From: Episyrphus balteatus
Taxonomy: Eukaryota; Arthropoda; Insecta; Diptera; Syrphidae
DNA: 64,000 nt
Assembly: GCF_945859705.1 (NCBI RefSeq)
Contig: NC_079134.1
Location: 33,742,576-33,806,575 of the forward strand
Direction of reading: 5' to 3'
Part shown: positions 1-12,671 of the stretch, one piece after another
Layout of the letters: the number at the start of each line of letters is the position of its first letter
Numbering within the stretch: position 1 is the stretch's first letter
Position numbers and translations under genes: made by a program
Notes under the pieces: model-generated
Database searches by the model: none
What the model saw: the letters and a program-made list of their open reading frames with translations, nothing else
What the model was told of the DNA's origin: nothing

Positions 1-423
1 AGGAAGTTAATTTTGAAAGTATAATTCAATTTCGAGGTATGAGGTGGTCCATTACTAAGCAGAAATCCTGAGCGGTTACTTCTTAAACACTACATACAAA
101 TGCTACAAATTTGATAAGTATTCTACTCACATACTGGAGAACTAGTTTTGATTCCTATCGGTACCATTTTTTTTATCATTACTAAATAAAGAGTTAAAAT
201 ATTAATTTAATATTATTTCTTCACGAGAAGTCATAAATTTACACCACGAACTAGGTTTTCAGGTTAATTTTGAAACAGAACTGATCGACATCGCTAAACC
301 GCTCAGACACATTTTCAGGGACGCTATCATACGCATTTTCTTAATGTTTTAATTTTTTTTTTCAATCTCAGCTGCTTAGTGAGTTTTTTATAGTCTTCAG
401 ATAAAAAGATTTATCCTCTAAAA
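1..423. other. AT-rich left edge, no gene seen
   Basis: No convincing coding frame, RNA gene or terminal-repeat pair is visible here. The last 8 bases (416-423) are the left target-site copy of the hAT-like element that follows. Confidence 0.6.
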
Positions 424-1621
424 TAGGGCTGTAAAAGTAACGACAAAATGAGTACCCGCATGTATGTATACGTTACTTTTGATACTAGTACCCGCATCAA
501 TAACATCGTTACTCGTTACTTTCGTATGTTTCGCATTTTTCGCATATTTCGTATGTTTCGTGTGCTTCGCATGTTTCGTTACTTTCGTTACTTTCGCATG
601 CTTCGTGTGTTTCGTACATTTCGTATATTTCATGTATTTGATACGTTTCGTATGTTTGGTATTTTAAGTATGTTTCGTACATTGGTATAAGGGTGTACAA
701 ATTTTTTTTTTGAAAAAACCAAAAACAATTTCTATAATCTAAGCAACATTTTAAGGTCATAAACATTAAAATTAGTTGCGGCATTCTCATGTAATAAGAG
801 TTTAAAGGCAGCTATATTGAATTTTTTTCGTTTTTTGTTTTAATGAAACATGGAAACTTTTGATTTTTTTCCAAATTTTTCGACAAAACTTTGGTAATTT
901 TTTGTTTATATTCGTTCAGTAATCTTATCACAATTCCTTAGAGACCTTTATTTCAAAAGTACAACGCGCAGATCTCGAAATATTAACACTTCAATACAAC
1001 CATGTCGAACAATTTTTCATTTATTTTTTCTATTGAGAGTGATTTTCAAACCTCGTTTTCTCTGCTTTTTTTGTGTTGAAAATTTTGCACAGAAAATAAA
1101 CTAATTTTTTGAAAAACCAAAAACCTTTTGTATATTCTTAAGCTAAATATCAATACCAAGGCCATAAACAGATTGGTTGGGTCGTGGATATAATACATAT
1201 TTCGGCCAAATAGAGAAAATACAAAACGTCTCTTTTGATATTTCTGTATAAATTATCGACAACACAATGATTATTAAACCTTGGCACTACTGTTTTAATC
1301 GAGACAAAAGTTAACTCCAGATAATTATCTGCACTTAGCATTCTGACTATGGTTACTATACCGACACGAGATGCGAAATGCGAAAAAATTGAGTGTATCA
1401 CTTCATTTCGTATCTCTTACATCGGATTTAGTATTGAAACTGGAATCGCGTCGTTACTCGTATGTTTCGTATCTCGTACGTTTCGTATGTTTCGTTACTT
1501 CAGTATCCAGTAACGAAACATACGAGTAACGATACTGTTTAGAAAGTAACGTTTCGTTACTCGTTACTGAAGTGAATACCCGCATTTTAGTAACGAATAC
1601 ATACGATTTGCTACAGCTTTA
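424..1621. mobile_element. Non-autonomous hAT-like element
   Basis: The left end starts TAGGGCTGTAAAAG. The right end, read inverted, starts TAAAGCTGTAGCAAA, giving a diverged terminal repeat. It is flanked by an imperfect 8-bp target duplication: CTCTAAAA at 416-423 and CTCTAGAA at 1622-1629 (7 of 8 match). Both subterminal zones (about 430-690 and 1440-1610) are packed with degenerate copies of CGTTACT and TTTCGTATG in both orientations, as expected of subterminal transposase-binding repeats in hAT elements. No transposase frame is present. The short frames here only translate the CGTATGTTT repeats. The mismatched TSD suggests an old insertion. Confidence 0.7.
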
Positions 1622-3248
1622 CTCTAGAAGGCACCATAATCAATTTTTGCAATTTTCTCGAAAACGGCTATAACGATTTTGATTAAACTTTGCACACATT
1701 ATATTTAATACAATTGCAGTATATGTAACTGCATTTTTTTAAGTTTTCTCTTAAAAGTCAAAAAATAAAATAAAATCTTTTCATTGAACAAAAATTTACT
1801 TTCCATGTTGGCTCTTCCCGTATTTCAACCAAATTTCCTTAAAATTTTTGAATTTTTTATTTTTAATCGTGCATTTTATTTTTCTTTGCTACTCAAAAAT
1901 GCTACAAGACTTGGAGAATTCGGTCAAATTATAAACTAGTGAATATGTGCTTGGAAATGAAATGATGTGATTTTTTTCAAATTTAGCATTTTTTTTTTTT
2001 TTTGCTATAAAGACAATTATTAATTCTCGAAATAAAAATAGCAATCCAACATACCAACATTTTCATTAAGTAAAGGAATTTCCATTAACATTTCGCTGAC
2101 AACATCGTTCACTTAGTCTCTTGAACTGAAAATGAAGATTATAAAAGGCTCCCCTGTTACAAAATTATTCATGACAAATGTCAAAAGGTCGTTTGTCCTT
2201 TACCTACCACTACAGTCAAAGCATTATTATAGTTACATGTTGAGCCATAAGAACTTATTAGCTGTTGTGGAAGGCTAACAAATCCACTTTTAATATCATT
2301 ATACTATTTTATTTGGAGTTATAGCGTTGGGGGAATAATCCTTAATAAACACTGATACGCAGATACACAAAATACGCACAGGCAGTGAAAGGTGGGTCAA
2401 GGTGATTTTTTTTTAATACCTCTAACCTGCGGTATCAAAACCATCAATGGAGACTTGTGCTTATTCACTTTCAAGACCAACTAATGGATTAATTTATTTC
2501 AAAATCCGAATTTTCTTGCTGGTTGAATTTCAAAATAGTAAATAAACCCTATTTGGCTAGTTGTTGATTCAAAAATCAATGAGAAATAGCACCCAAAACA
2601 TTATAAATGCTGCTATTTATATCAAGATTCAGGAAAGAAGGTGTAACACGTAGGTATTTAAAAGGCTTTTAACTACGTATTAGAAATATTTTAAATGATC
2701 TCATTCTTAATAAGGTTGACCAAAATGGCGCGAGACAAAAGACATGTTGCGTGTTTTCATATCATTTTCATACTTATAGTGAAAGTATTCGCATTTGGAC
2801 AGCTCCACACCCAAATAGTTTTTTTTTTCAAATTATTTAATCAAATAAAATATTTTTCAAAGCAAATTGCGTTGTGAAAAAAGACACCGAATATGTTATC
2901 ATTGTTAACTTAGATTTGAATTTTATTCATATTGAACAATTTATTAAGGCTAATCCTGTTTTAAGTCAGGAATTTTCAGTTTGAGATGCTTTATTTTGTT
3001 TGCATCTTTTCGCGACAGGACCAAGATGAATTAATAAGGGATTTGTCATACTAGCAATGGTTGATGAATGTCTTGTAAGGAGATAGTTCTCTTTTAATTT
3101 TATAAATTTTTGGTACTCAATTGTTTTTTACTGATACAAATTTTTATTCACAATCAAGGCTCAAAAATTAAGACGATTTAGTAAAATGCTAAAGCCATTT
3201 TAGTAATTTACAAGGATTTAACTAAATCGTTTAAAATTTTGCGATTAA
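1622..3248. other. AT-rich intergenic DNA, no gene recognised
   Basis: Only short accidental frames occur. No terminal-repeat pair was found. The stretch about 1622-1730 resembles parts of the dispersed repeat at 4360-4680 and 28310-28600 (runs like AACGATTTTGATTAAA). Confidence 0.5.
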
Positions 3249-3955
3249 GGCCCATTTGCTGAAACTAGTCGTAAATTTTGATCTTAGCTAGGCCGAACAT
3301 AGCTTTTACTTAGTTTATTCTAAGTTTCTAAAAAAATTTTATGTTCAACCTAGCACTGATTGACTTTCATGCGAGAAATCCCTGAGAACTTCAAATTAAT
3401 TTGTCAAATCGATATAAACGTCAGTTAGTTTTTATTTGTTTTTGAGAAATTTTAGCAATACAAATTGTTAAGAACGCCTTTAAATTAATGGAAAAAGGTA
3501 AAAATAGTGAAAGCCCAGTAAAACTTGCGTTTTAATTAATAAATGGAATAATTTTAGTGAATGTGTTTGTGTTTTGTGAACGTATGTGTGTGTCAAAATT
3601 AGTGTTGAAAAAAAACAACAAAAGGGTGAACATTCTCTCAAAAAATTTTTCAGAGAATTTTTTGCGTTTGCAGATGGTTAGGATTTATAAAAGTAAGTCA
3701 ACTCATATTGCTATACTTAATTTTTTTCCATTTTGGTACCAACGCATCATTTTTTGAGCTATATTCTCTCTTTTTTCTCAAATAAATATGCTTAAGTAGA
3801 ACGTAAACTACTTATGATCTACTATTTCTTCCCCCTAAGTTATGTTTAACTTAGAGGAATTTATGACCTAGTTTGAAGTTCGTGCAAATCGCAATGTAGA
3901 ACTTAGGGCTTTACGATTCACCTAAATATTTAAGTTTCGTTTCAGCAAATGGGCC
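3249..3955. mobile_element. PIF/Harbinger-like MITE, TAA target site
   Basis: The left end is GGCCCATTTGCTGAAAC and the right end is its inverted copy, GTTTCAGCAAATGGGCC. It is flanked by TAA at 3246-3248 and 3956-3958. The TSD and the GGCCC-type end fit the PIF/Harbinger superfamily. The 707-bp body holds no transposase or other recognisable protein. Confidence 0.8.
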
Positions 3956-3958
3956 TAA

Positions 3959-4707
3959 GATTATAAAATTAATAAAATTAACTTTCTTTAATTTTTTGCG
4001 AGTAACTTTTATTTAAATAATCAGCCATTTGGGAAGAAAAATCAGTCAGCAGAGACTAGTTTTTCCTTCAAATAAATAAATACATAAAAAAACGCAATCC
4101 TACTAAAAACAAGGGTTGTAATAAAACATACATCTCACTTCTAAACTAAAATTCATGACTTTGTCGCACACTTGCTACTTGCGCTTAAGGAAAAAGTAAC
4201 TCTTTAGTTTAAGTTTTTTTGGTGAACAAAATTTGGGGAATTTATAATTTGAATATCATAAGTAATATAAAAAAAATAATAATTTTCACCAGTTTTCAAA
4301 CAATTGATTTTTCAAAAAAAAGTTTTTAATGTGTTTTGAAAATGTTTATATACACCTTAAGGTGTTTCTATAAAAATGTTGGCTGAAATCGTTTACAGGA
4401 AATTCATAAATACTAAAAAAAAAGCATTTATGGCAGGAACCGTTAATAACGGTATAAACATTTTTTTTTTTATTTCACAATTTGGCTCTTATATGTAAAA
4501 CTACACACAAAAATTTTAATCAAAATTGTTAGAGCCGTTTTTGAAAAAAAAGTAATTTTTCTATTTCCGTTAAGTTTGGTCCTAAAAACAAAATTTCAAT
4601 TTGTCCTCTAGGGAATCCCTCAAAACTGTTTACTACCAAGTTTGAAGAAAATGCCGGATTTACACGACTGGCACCTTGCCAGTATTTTTGCCATTTTGTT
4701 ACAATTA
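3959..4707. repeat. Intergenic DNA with a dispersed repeat copy (about 4360-4680)
   Basis: The part at about 4360-4680 contains AACCGTTAATAACGGT and a stretch ending in ACCAAGTTTGAAGAAAA. It matches, in the opposite orientation and with divergence, about 28310-28600, where CGTTATTAACGGTACC and TCTTCAAACTTGGTAG occur in reversed order. I could not find its termini. It is probably an old transposon family. Confidence 0.5.
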
Positions 4708-4828
4708 GCTGCGTTCCTTTGAGAACATTTATATACTGCTTAGTACTTAAAACTACTTTGAACTACTTTTGCTATATTGAAATCAGCTTTAACAAAGCAG
4801 TAGATAAATATTTCCAAAGGAACGCAGC
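4708..4828. mobile_element. Short MITE, TA target site
   Basis: The ends are GCTGCGTTCCTTTG and the inverted CAAAGGAACGCAGC, flanked by TA at 4706-4707 and 4829-4830. At 121 bp it is a typical Tc1/mariner-type MITE. Its ends resemble those of the element at 52629-53142 (AGGTGCGTTCTTTTTC), so the two may be distantly related. Confidence 0.6.
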
Positions 4829-4830
4829 TA

Positions 4831-5877
4831 TTATTATTTTCGTTGCATAAACTTTCCGCCATTTTTTTTTATAATGGCAAATCGCAATAATAAATGAACC
4901 AGCTCATTAGTAAATAGTAAATTGCTAAAATGTCCATTAGTATTTTACTATATCGTTCAAAACTTTGCGCAAAAGAGGAGGTGAAGAGATGAGAAAAAGT
5001 TACAAAATATCAGATTTCATTATCTATTTTCTAGTTTTGACTATTGCTCTCTCTATTTAATCAGAAGAAAATGAAAGAGACATAAAGCATCAATACGTTA
5101 ACGTACGTATGCCGTAGTTCGACCCCTGAATCTCCTCTGTTTGGCATTTGTCTGAACATTTTTGTTGTTGTTTTATTTTAAAAAGATTTTTATATGAACC
5201 GATTGGGAAGTTCGAACATTTGTCCTTGTCTTCTCTTTCTTTTTACAGTTACCATTTTGACGTTTTAAACTCGGCAAAAACCAAAACAAACCGCATTGGT
5301 ATTAGTTAATAATATACAGCATAGAAATGTATTTTAAATTTAGTAATTTTTTCGATTTTTAGACACTAGATTAAGTTTTAGTACAGCGTAGTTACTCTAC
5401 AAACACTTTAAATCGATTTGTATGAGTTTTTTTTACAAAAAAACAGTTCCTTGAAACTGTGCGCGTTCTTGAAAATTTGGTTTGTTTTGGTTTTCACCCT
5501 GTAAACGAAATAATTTTTTTTTATTTTTGTTTGTTCGTTTGGTACAGGCAGCTGTACAAAATTCCGAATTTCGTACATAGATTTCATCTTCTTTTTGGAA
5601 GAAAAAATTTGAGATTTTTAAATAAAAATCTCAAAAGCAAATAGAAAACGACATTAGATAAGTTTGGATTATCTTTTCCTACTGTACTTGTGCTCAGTTC
5701 ACAGTATGACAATTAAATTTGGCAGCATTCTTTTTTTCTTGTCATCATCAACAGCTGTTTCATGACATCTGTCACTTTCAATTTTTTAACAACAAACAAA
5801 CTTTTACGGCGTGAATAATTTTAATTAAAAGTTAAAACAAATTAAACAATTAAATTCTCTACAATTTCTTAATCAAA
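4831..5877. promoter_or_regulatory. Upstream region and presumed promoter of GTF3C5
   Basis: No coding gene or repeat pair was recognised. The last roughly 200 bases should hold the promoter and 5' UTR of the TFIIIC gene starting at 5878. I see no TATA box or initiator I would defend, so this role is inferred from position only. Confidence 0.3.
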
Positions 5878-8800
5878 ATGAATGACATTCCTGTATTAAT
5901 GGATTGTCGTAATGTTAATAAAGAATTAGCCATTGTAGAATATCCTGGCAATGTACAAAATGTTGATAATATGCTAAGAACTATGGGCGGAATTACAACA
6001 ATATCACAAGTAACAAACAAATTTTAACTCTATTTGTATACAAAATCTAAACAAATCTTAAAACAAGGTATTTAGTGGAGAAATCAAACGCTTAGAAATT
6101 CGATATCAACCTGACAATGAATTTTGTAAAGCTTTAGCCGGCGATGCTCAAAATAATTCCGGTCTTTTGTTGAAAATCAAAATACGCCGCTCAAAACGAA
6201 ATCCAGATGAACGGCCTTTATATATTGTGGAAGTACTTGGACATTGCAAAAAGACTTATACATTTGATTGTATTTTTATTTTCTAATTTTAAATACTTTA
6301 AATGACATCAAGAAATGTATTTAATAGGTTTGGCCGATTACACTTACCTTCCAATTGTAAAAGACGAAAAGACAGGTGAAGCTCGATGCGCTCGAGATGA
6401 TTTGATACCAAGAAATGTCATAGACATTGATTATTTCTCGTAAGTTCATTTCTGAAGTCTTTGAGTGCTTAAGAGTAAATTCCTTTCTATTCTCTAGGAG
6501 ACATGATGTGAAGCCACTTTGTGTCCCATATCAGTTTGCCAGGGCAGACACTGTCCACACAAATCTTCACCGAATCGATCCCAAAGACGATGGTCAATCA
6601 GATATTCTGGGTGTTTTGCAGAAGCCTTATTACGATGGTCGAGAGATTGTCTCGTTTTCATTAACAGATCCTTTTCCAATGCATCCTGATCCAGCTGTTG
6701 CCAAACGAATGAAAGTCAAATATGTTTCTGATGAACAATTGGCAATAGTCAAGAAGGTAACATACAAAAGCAAGATCTCTAGCTTATTTGATAATCTATT
6801 ATCTTATTTGTTTTGCTTTATTATTTTTTAAATTTCTTAATTTAAAAGCATATTTTATATTTCTGAATAAATATTTATTTTTCGTGCTCATCTTCAGAGT
6901 CTAAAAAACAGAATAGCGCAATGACTTTTGACGTTTCTATTGGGGTTGCTCAGTTAAAATTATTTTTTTTTTTCAAAGCGATTGACATTTTAGTGCGCCA
7001 CATAATTCTGTTGATCTTTTCTACATTTTGAGCGATTTTATTTGACATCTAGTACCACCGCGTTTTTCTTTGCTACAAGCGAATTTTCATTCTGTTCAAC
7101 CAGTTAGAATGCGTTTTAACGTTTTAATAAAAAGTTACATAAACAAATGATTTGAATTACCTAAATAATTTAATTACCAATAAAATATTATTAAAAAAAG
7201 ATAAACTATGTATTTGATAAAAAGTTTTATCGACATTTAGGTATTTTAGAGCCGATTTTTCAATCTTCTAATAAACGGTCAGTCTAAATAACATTAAGAT
7301 AATAACATTGAATATTTCAATTAAGAAAAATCTATTCTACAGAATAAAAAATAATGTCAAATTCAAAAATATTCAAAATTAAACGACATTTTTATTCACT
7401 TTCACAGTTGGTTTCTTTTTCTTGTGTTCTGCTGTATTTTTTATGTCGATATTTTCATCAAAACAGCTTTGACAATTGACACAATATTTTTGTTGAGATT
7501 ATTCTTTAGAATAATTTTTATTCATCTCTGAAAGAAGCAGATAGTTTATTATGTTTAAATGTTTTATTAAAGGAATAAGCTTTATCTGGGGAATAAATAC
7601 TAACTGACTGTTTAACTGACTATTGAAAAATCAAAAATTAATTTCAACAAAAACTGTTTAAGGTATTATTCACGAGATCATGTTATAAATTTAGAATTTT
7701 GTTATTTTGAACATTTCTATTAACTATAAGTAAATGTTAGTATAATCGTTTTTATCGGTTTTATAGGTACATACATTTTCTTAATTTTTATAATTTGGTT
7801 AACTTCTTGAATTTGTAATTTAAATTTCTTTCTTTCAAACTTTAGAATTTTTGCCCCATCAAAATCAACGAATATTGTTTTATGTGTTCAGCCAAAGCAA
7901 CAACATTTTTTGTATTTTAGGAAGTTATTAGTACCAAAAGGCAAAAAAGGCGCATCAGAAATAGTTTTACTGTATTATCTTAATTTTTTTCATACATATT
8001 ACTGTCATAAATGCATGAATTCCATCGTTTTTTTTTTTTCTTAAGTCATATTTTACAATAATTCTTCTAATACATTACCATTAAAAAAATGTTAAAACTG
8101 TTGAATAGTGGTTCTTAAAAAAATATTTTAACTTTTTTTTAAATACAAAATAGAAAAAAATATTTGTTTGCTAATTTGCCAATTACCTTTTGAAACATAA
8201 AAAAAAGAATGGCTCACAATAAAAAAATGCTAATAAAATTGCATTTAACAAATTTAGGATTTTTTTCGTAGCAAAATTAGATAGGGGAATTCAACACAAA
8301 TTTGAAAAGGTACCAACAATTTTGATGAGGTTGCATGTGGCCAACGAAACCAAAAGTCTTAATTATTCATTAAATCAAGATTATAAAGGTGTGAAAATTC
8401 AGAAAAAGCTATTCCAATACACAATTTTATGTCAATGCTTCAAGGTAAACAAACAAGTATTTTTTTTCTACTTTGCATTTAAAGAAAAATTAAAATATTT
8501 GTTTAAGAACCACTATTCAACAGTTTTATCATATTTTTAAAAAAGTTGGACACCTAAGTTCCTATAGATTAAATTTTATACCACAAGTGTTTAAAATTTT
8601 TCATAAAATATTTTTTCTTGCATTTTCCATCGAAAAACTAATTTCAAATTTTTTTTAAAGAAAACGTGCAACAGTTATCAAAACGTCGATACGTTTTGGC
8701 TGTTTAGGAAATTACAACAGGTAGCGATCTCTTTTTGTGCCCAAGTGACCGATGTAAGACAAAAGAATATACAAAAGTTCATAGTAAGGACAAAACAACG

Positions 8801-10313
8801 TAAAGTTTGTTTATTTTGTTCACTAAAATGATTTATTTTTCACAAATAAACAAAAACTATCCCTGGTTCTTCATTTCTTTACAAAATTTGAGTTTGGTTT
8901 GACGCTTAGCATTTGGCAAAATTATTGTAATGTGTGTGAAAATTTGTGTAAATCGTCTCATAAAAAGAGATTTAAAAAGTATCGATCCTTCGGGAAAAAG
9001 TACCGAATTTTTTTTCATTGGAATTTATTTAAGGAAAAAGTAGCGACTGCAAGTCGACTGCAGATAGAATTTTTGGTTGTTTAGAATTCGACATAATATG
9101 ATGAAATTTAAAATACACTGAAAGAAAAAAAGCTAATAATTTCTAAACCGGTTGCGATAGAAACTTTTTCTATTTGGTTTAACAACAATCAAAAATGTAG
9201 CTATCAGCTATTACATGCTTATCCGTTCTTTACCGGACACCGTGTATATTCAAAAATATAAAACATTAGTTTATGAAGAAATTAACTTTAATGAAGCAAA
9301 ACCAATAAGGTAATAAATAAACAATTAAAAAGTTAATCATAAAAACAAATACAATTATTTATTTGATAATAATAAGAATAACTAATACTCTTCCAGCTTT
9401 TTGATGAGAAACCATGTTGGACAAGATTTGGTTTATTATATGAATCTGGATTGTCTCTTGACAAACTTAAGCACATTACTCCATCAGTAGCATATCTGTT
9501 TTCGAATGGACCATGGCGTACGATGTACACTCGCTATGGATATGATCCTCGTAAGGATTTCAACAGTCGTTACTATCAGACTTTTGATCTGCGATTACGC
9601 TATCGCACTGGAATGGCTGAATTTGTACTGACTAGCCCTTTAAAGTCTTTATTTTGATTCAAAAGAATTTTTATTTCTTGTTTAGGTTCCAAATGCCCAT
9701 AAATTCGGATCAAGAAATCAGGATTGGGAACGAAGACCAAATGAAGCTGATATACCTGTTCAGGGTCCTCAATATCCATATTTGGAAGAAGGAAAGCTAC
9801 CTCGTGCTCGGCAGTGGATTTTAAGGGTAAACTTGATTTAAATTCTGAAAGTTTAAACTTCTTATTCCCTTCTTTTAGTATTGTGATCTCAGAATAAACA
9901 AAGTAAAAGAAATGCTGGATAAAATTCCTACACCATTGGCGGGTGCAACTTGTAATGAAAAAACTGGATGGCTACCTCCTGGTTTTGACGTTCAAATAAG
10001 ACAGATTATAAACAACTCGTTCAAAGAAACAATGAGGGAATACTATAAGAATCGTAAAGAACAAGAGGCATCAATGGAAGATGATGTAAGTTTTAGGTTT
10101 CTTTGTCTTAGATGGGACAAGTTGAGTTTAAATTGTCTTTTTTAGGAGTACATTAGTGATGACAATGAACCAGATAAAGATTCAGATGAATATGAAGATG
10201 AAATTACTGAGGAAGACCAAGAAGACATTGATTTAGATATGGATGGTGGGGAAGTAGAAGTGGGTCCTTATAAAATGGAACACATGCAAATAGACGATGA
10301 GGAAGAGTTATAA
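5878..10313 (+). CDS. l(2)37Cd: General transcription factor 3C polypeptide 5 (TFIIIC subunit, TFIIIC63 type)
   Basis: Exons are 5878-6009, 6068-6269, 6328-6439, 6498-6756, 9397-9624, 9686-9826, 9879-10085 and 10146-10313, giving 482 aa and a TAA stop. TFIIIC binds the A and B boxes of tRNA genes in the nucleus and recruits TFIIIB and Pol III. Family marks are the N-terminal VEYPGNV...MLRTMGG (about 17-39), RRLE-like KRLEIRYQPDN (about 51-61), the domain start LFDEKPCW (236-243), the near-invariant GPWRTMYTRYGYDPRKD (273-289) and a strongly acidic tail (about 425-482). Human GTF3C5 is slightly longer. The start is the first ATG, in context AATCAAAATG, just before the conserved N-terminus. Introns 1-3 are each exactly 58 bp. 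Intron 4 (6757-9396) is swollen to 2.6 kb by repeats. The Drosophila symbol is from memory; the family call is firm. Confidence 0.93.
7249..7637. mobile_element. TTA-target MITE in GTF3C5 intron 4
   Basis: The left end is GAGCCGATTTTTCAAT and the right end carries ATTGAAAAATC. It is flanked by TTA at 7246-7248 and 7638-7640. Subterminal AACGGTCAGT and ACTGACTGTTTAAC pair with each other. The end is nearly the same as that of the 119-bp MITE at 35405-35523 (GGGCCAATTTTTCAATAGTT), so they belong to one PIF/Harbinger-like family. Confidence 0.65.
8090..8531. mobile_element. Inverted-repeat (fold-back) element in GTF3C5 intron 4
   Basis: ACTGTTGAATAGTGGTTCTT near 8097-8116 is matched by the inverted AAGAACCACTATTCAACAGT near 8504-8523. 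The pairing extends weakly on the inner side through AAAAATATTTTAA and its inverse. The true ends and a target duplication could not be fixed. It is probably a MITE. Confidence 0.5.
9095..9190 (+). repeat. Dispersed repeat, copy 1 (partner at 47815-47905)
   Basis: The run ATGAAATTTAAAATACACTG, then GAAAAAAAGCTA and GTTGCGATAGAAA, matches 47815-47905 in the opposite orientation. The shared ACACTGAA(A/C)GAAAAAA end resembles the CACTCAGAGAAAAAA end of the TA-type MITE at 39269-39418. Full element limits are unknown. Confidence 0.5.
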
Positions 10314-10317
10314 TAAA
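10312..10317 (+). terminator. Poly(A) signal AATAAA of GTF3C5
   Basis: AATAAA overlaps the TAA stop codon at 10311-10313. If used, the 3' UTR would be only a few tens of bases. This is seen directly; its use is inferred. Confidence 0.5.
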
Positions 10318-10651
10318 ATTTAAGTATGAATACTTGGTTCTTTTTAATTGGGCATTCGATTCCAAAACCTCAATATCCAACAAGGGTTTTACTGAGACAC
10401 AGCCTATCGAAAATCAATCAAAAAAATTACGAATTTTGGGCTAGTTTCTATAAAATTTTTTTGTCTCCCCAAAAATCAACCTTTGTCCCACTGTCTCATC
10501 CAAACAATAGACGTGTCCCACAAACAGAAATCTCTTAGGGCTGCAAGAAGAAAAAAGTCAGGAGAGCGTTCTGGATAAGTCGCTATATACAAATTTTACT
10601 GTCGAGGTATCCGTTCCGATGGACAAATTTTTTATGAAATGGGAGATATAT

Positions 10652-10789
10652 CTTATGTCGAATTCCTTTTAAAAAAAAAGAATCCATTTGAAATCGATTT
10701 TTTGCAAAAACAAAAACATTTACGACACGTACAACGCATTGAAATCGATTTTAATTTGATTTTTTTTGTTGAAAGGAATTCGACATAAG
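10652..10789. mobile_element. Short palindromic MITE (138 bp)
   Basis: The ends are CTTATGTCGAATTCCTTT and the inverted AAAGGAATTCGACATAAG. ATCGATTTT-type runs lie inside. The target duplication is unclear. A lone GAATTCGACATAA near 9085 may be a remnant of the same family. Confidence 0.6.
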
Positions 10790-11327
10790 GGTTCAAATTT
10801 TATGTACATGGGTGAGAAAAGAAATCTCAACGGAATGCACTGTATTTGAGCGAATATCCGCTATAACTATATGCCCTCTCAAATCAAAGACACCAACGAC
10901 GACGGACAATATGCTCACGTTGGTGTTTTTCGTATGAAGAACGCCAATGGGAAAGATTTTTTGGCATAGACTTCGTATAAATCCACATTTCATTTATTTA
11001 CTCTGACAGAGTCTCCTTGCATCAAAACAAAAACTTTGAGCCTATTGAGCGCCCATAATTTCATTTCAAACAAAAAGCTGAAATGTGTTTTCAAAAGCAA
11101 ACTACTGAGTTTTGGTTTGCAGGGTAGTTCATGCTTTCCACGTCTCGTGATATGAGTTCTTTGAGAACTTGATTTGGATTAATTAATGGTGTTTTCGTTT
11201 GGTAAAAAAAATCAAATTATTTTTTGATCTAAATCTGTCAAAAAAAAACAATTTTTGATCTGTTCAACTCCAATTAAGTAGTAGCAACAAAAGTTTTTTG
11301 ACAGATTTAGATCAAAAAAATAAATTA

Positions 11328-12671
11328 GGGGTATTCACGATCCGATGCAACTGGTCTTGTATCATTGCAAAAGTGCAAAAGTGTAAAATCTTGCAACACT
11401 ACAACAACAAAATATATGGATTGAAATTTTACAATGGTCTTGCACTTTTGCTATACCCTAACCCTATTGCAAAATAAAAATACAATGGTGTAAAATTTTT
11501 TTGACAGATGGCAGCTCGCCGTCGCGTGTCGCCCATGATGAACAGTTTATCTTTTTTATTCTTATTCTTTTTTATTTTGTTTCTTTTGATGTAATTTGTG
11601 AAAATAAATTAACCCGAACACAACAAAGAATGAAATTATAAAAAATTGAAAAAAAAGAATAAAGGCTTAACTACATTCAACTTCAAAAAGTACAAAAGTG
11701 GAAAAATGTTTTGTCCTGTATCAACACACTGCGAAATTCTATCTTTTATCTCAGAGAAACAAAAGTAAAAGCTAAAAAGGTTTTAACTTTCACTTTTTGA
11801 AAATTTTTCACTTTTTGAAAACACCAACACATTCAAATAGGGAGTTAACAAAAATGAGAACTAGATGTCGCTTATAAGGGAAACTTTTGATGAACATGCC
11901 TTTTTTGACATTGTTTTTTTTTTATAGGTAGCAAAAAATGTAGAAGTCGCAAATAAATATCAGCACCAATGTGGAAGTTGTATTTGTAAATTATTTGTTT
12001 TACAGTATTTTAAACCTTTATTTTTACAGATTATACTGGAAAAATGGGTTAAAACATTCACCTACATTGTGTCGACGAGCAAAAAAAAAACTCAAATTCC
12101 TCCATAAGATTATAGGCCATGTCTTCATTTAAGGAAAAGAAAACTAATAAAAAGTATTTGTTTGTGAAAATGTTTTGTTTATTATTATTTATGTTGGTAT
12201 GATCTCTCCTTTCAAATTAATTATTTAATTAATATTACACGGAGAATTCCTTATTTTTTAATTCTTTTGCTTGGACAATTTGTTCCCTGTGTTGTTATCG
12301 TCTGTTTATTTTTTTTTACTCACAAATGTAACTTAAATTCATTAGTGTTACCAGCTCAGAAAAAAATTAATGAATTCTTTTTCGCGAGAAGATGTCGCTA
12401 CGGTATGTGTGTAAAAGCTTTTCACTTTTTGTAGAGCTTTTCACTTTTTCACTTTTTGAAATTTTTTCAAAAAGTGGCCAATGTAGTTAAGCCTTAAGCA
12501 TCGTAGGAAAGACAACTCCGTAAAAAAAAAGAATGAAGCTGATATAATTCATATCATGGATTCCATTCAATATTTACTATAGATAAGAAGAGGTGCGTTC
12601 ACGATCTATTGTAAAAAAATAAAATTTTACACTTTTACTAGACCTGTTGCACCGCAGATCGTGAATACCCC
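11328..12671. mobile_element. TA-target element, long copy (family GGGGTATTCACG)
   Basis: The ends are GGGGTATTCACGATC and the inverted GATCGTGAATACCCC, flanked by TA at 11326-11327 and 12672-12673. A second copy at 51640-52138 is in the opposite orientation and 499 bp long. The two share TIRs, a TGCAAAAGTG zone and a GC-richer core near 11505-11550 (matching about 51920-51965). This copy is longer because an 832-bp TAA-target element sits inside it. Without that insert it is about 509 bp, close to the other copy. A Tc1/mariner-type origin is inferred from the TA duplication. Confidence 0.75.
11663..12494. mobile_element. TAA-target MITE nested inside the TA-type element
   Basis: The ends are AGGCTTAACTACATT and the inverted AATGTAGTTAAGCCT, flanked by TAA at 11660-11662 and 12495-12497. 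Many CACTTTTTGAAA-type repeats lie just inside both ends. The related copy at 51640-52138 lacks it: where this one reads AAGAA-TAA-[element]-TAA-GCATCGT, the other reads AAGAAGAAGCAACGGT on the matching strand, which is a natural empty site. Confidence 0.78.

Noticed and set aside
448..790. Several Phe/Arg- or Thr/Lys-rich frames
   Set aside because: Translations of the CGTATGTTT subterminal repeats of the hAT-like element.
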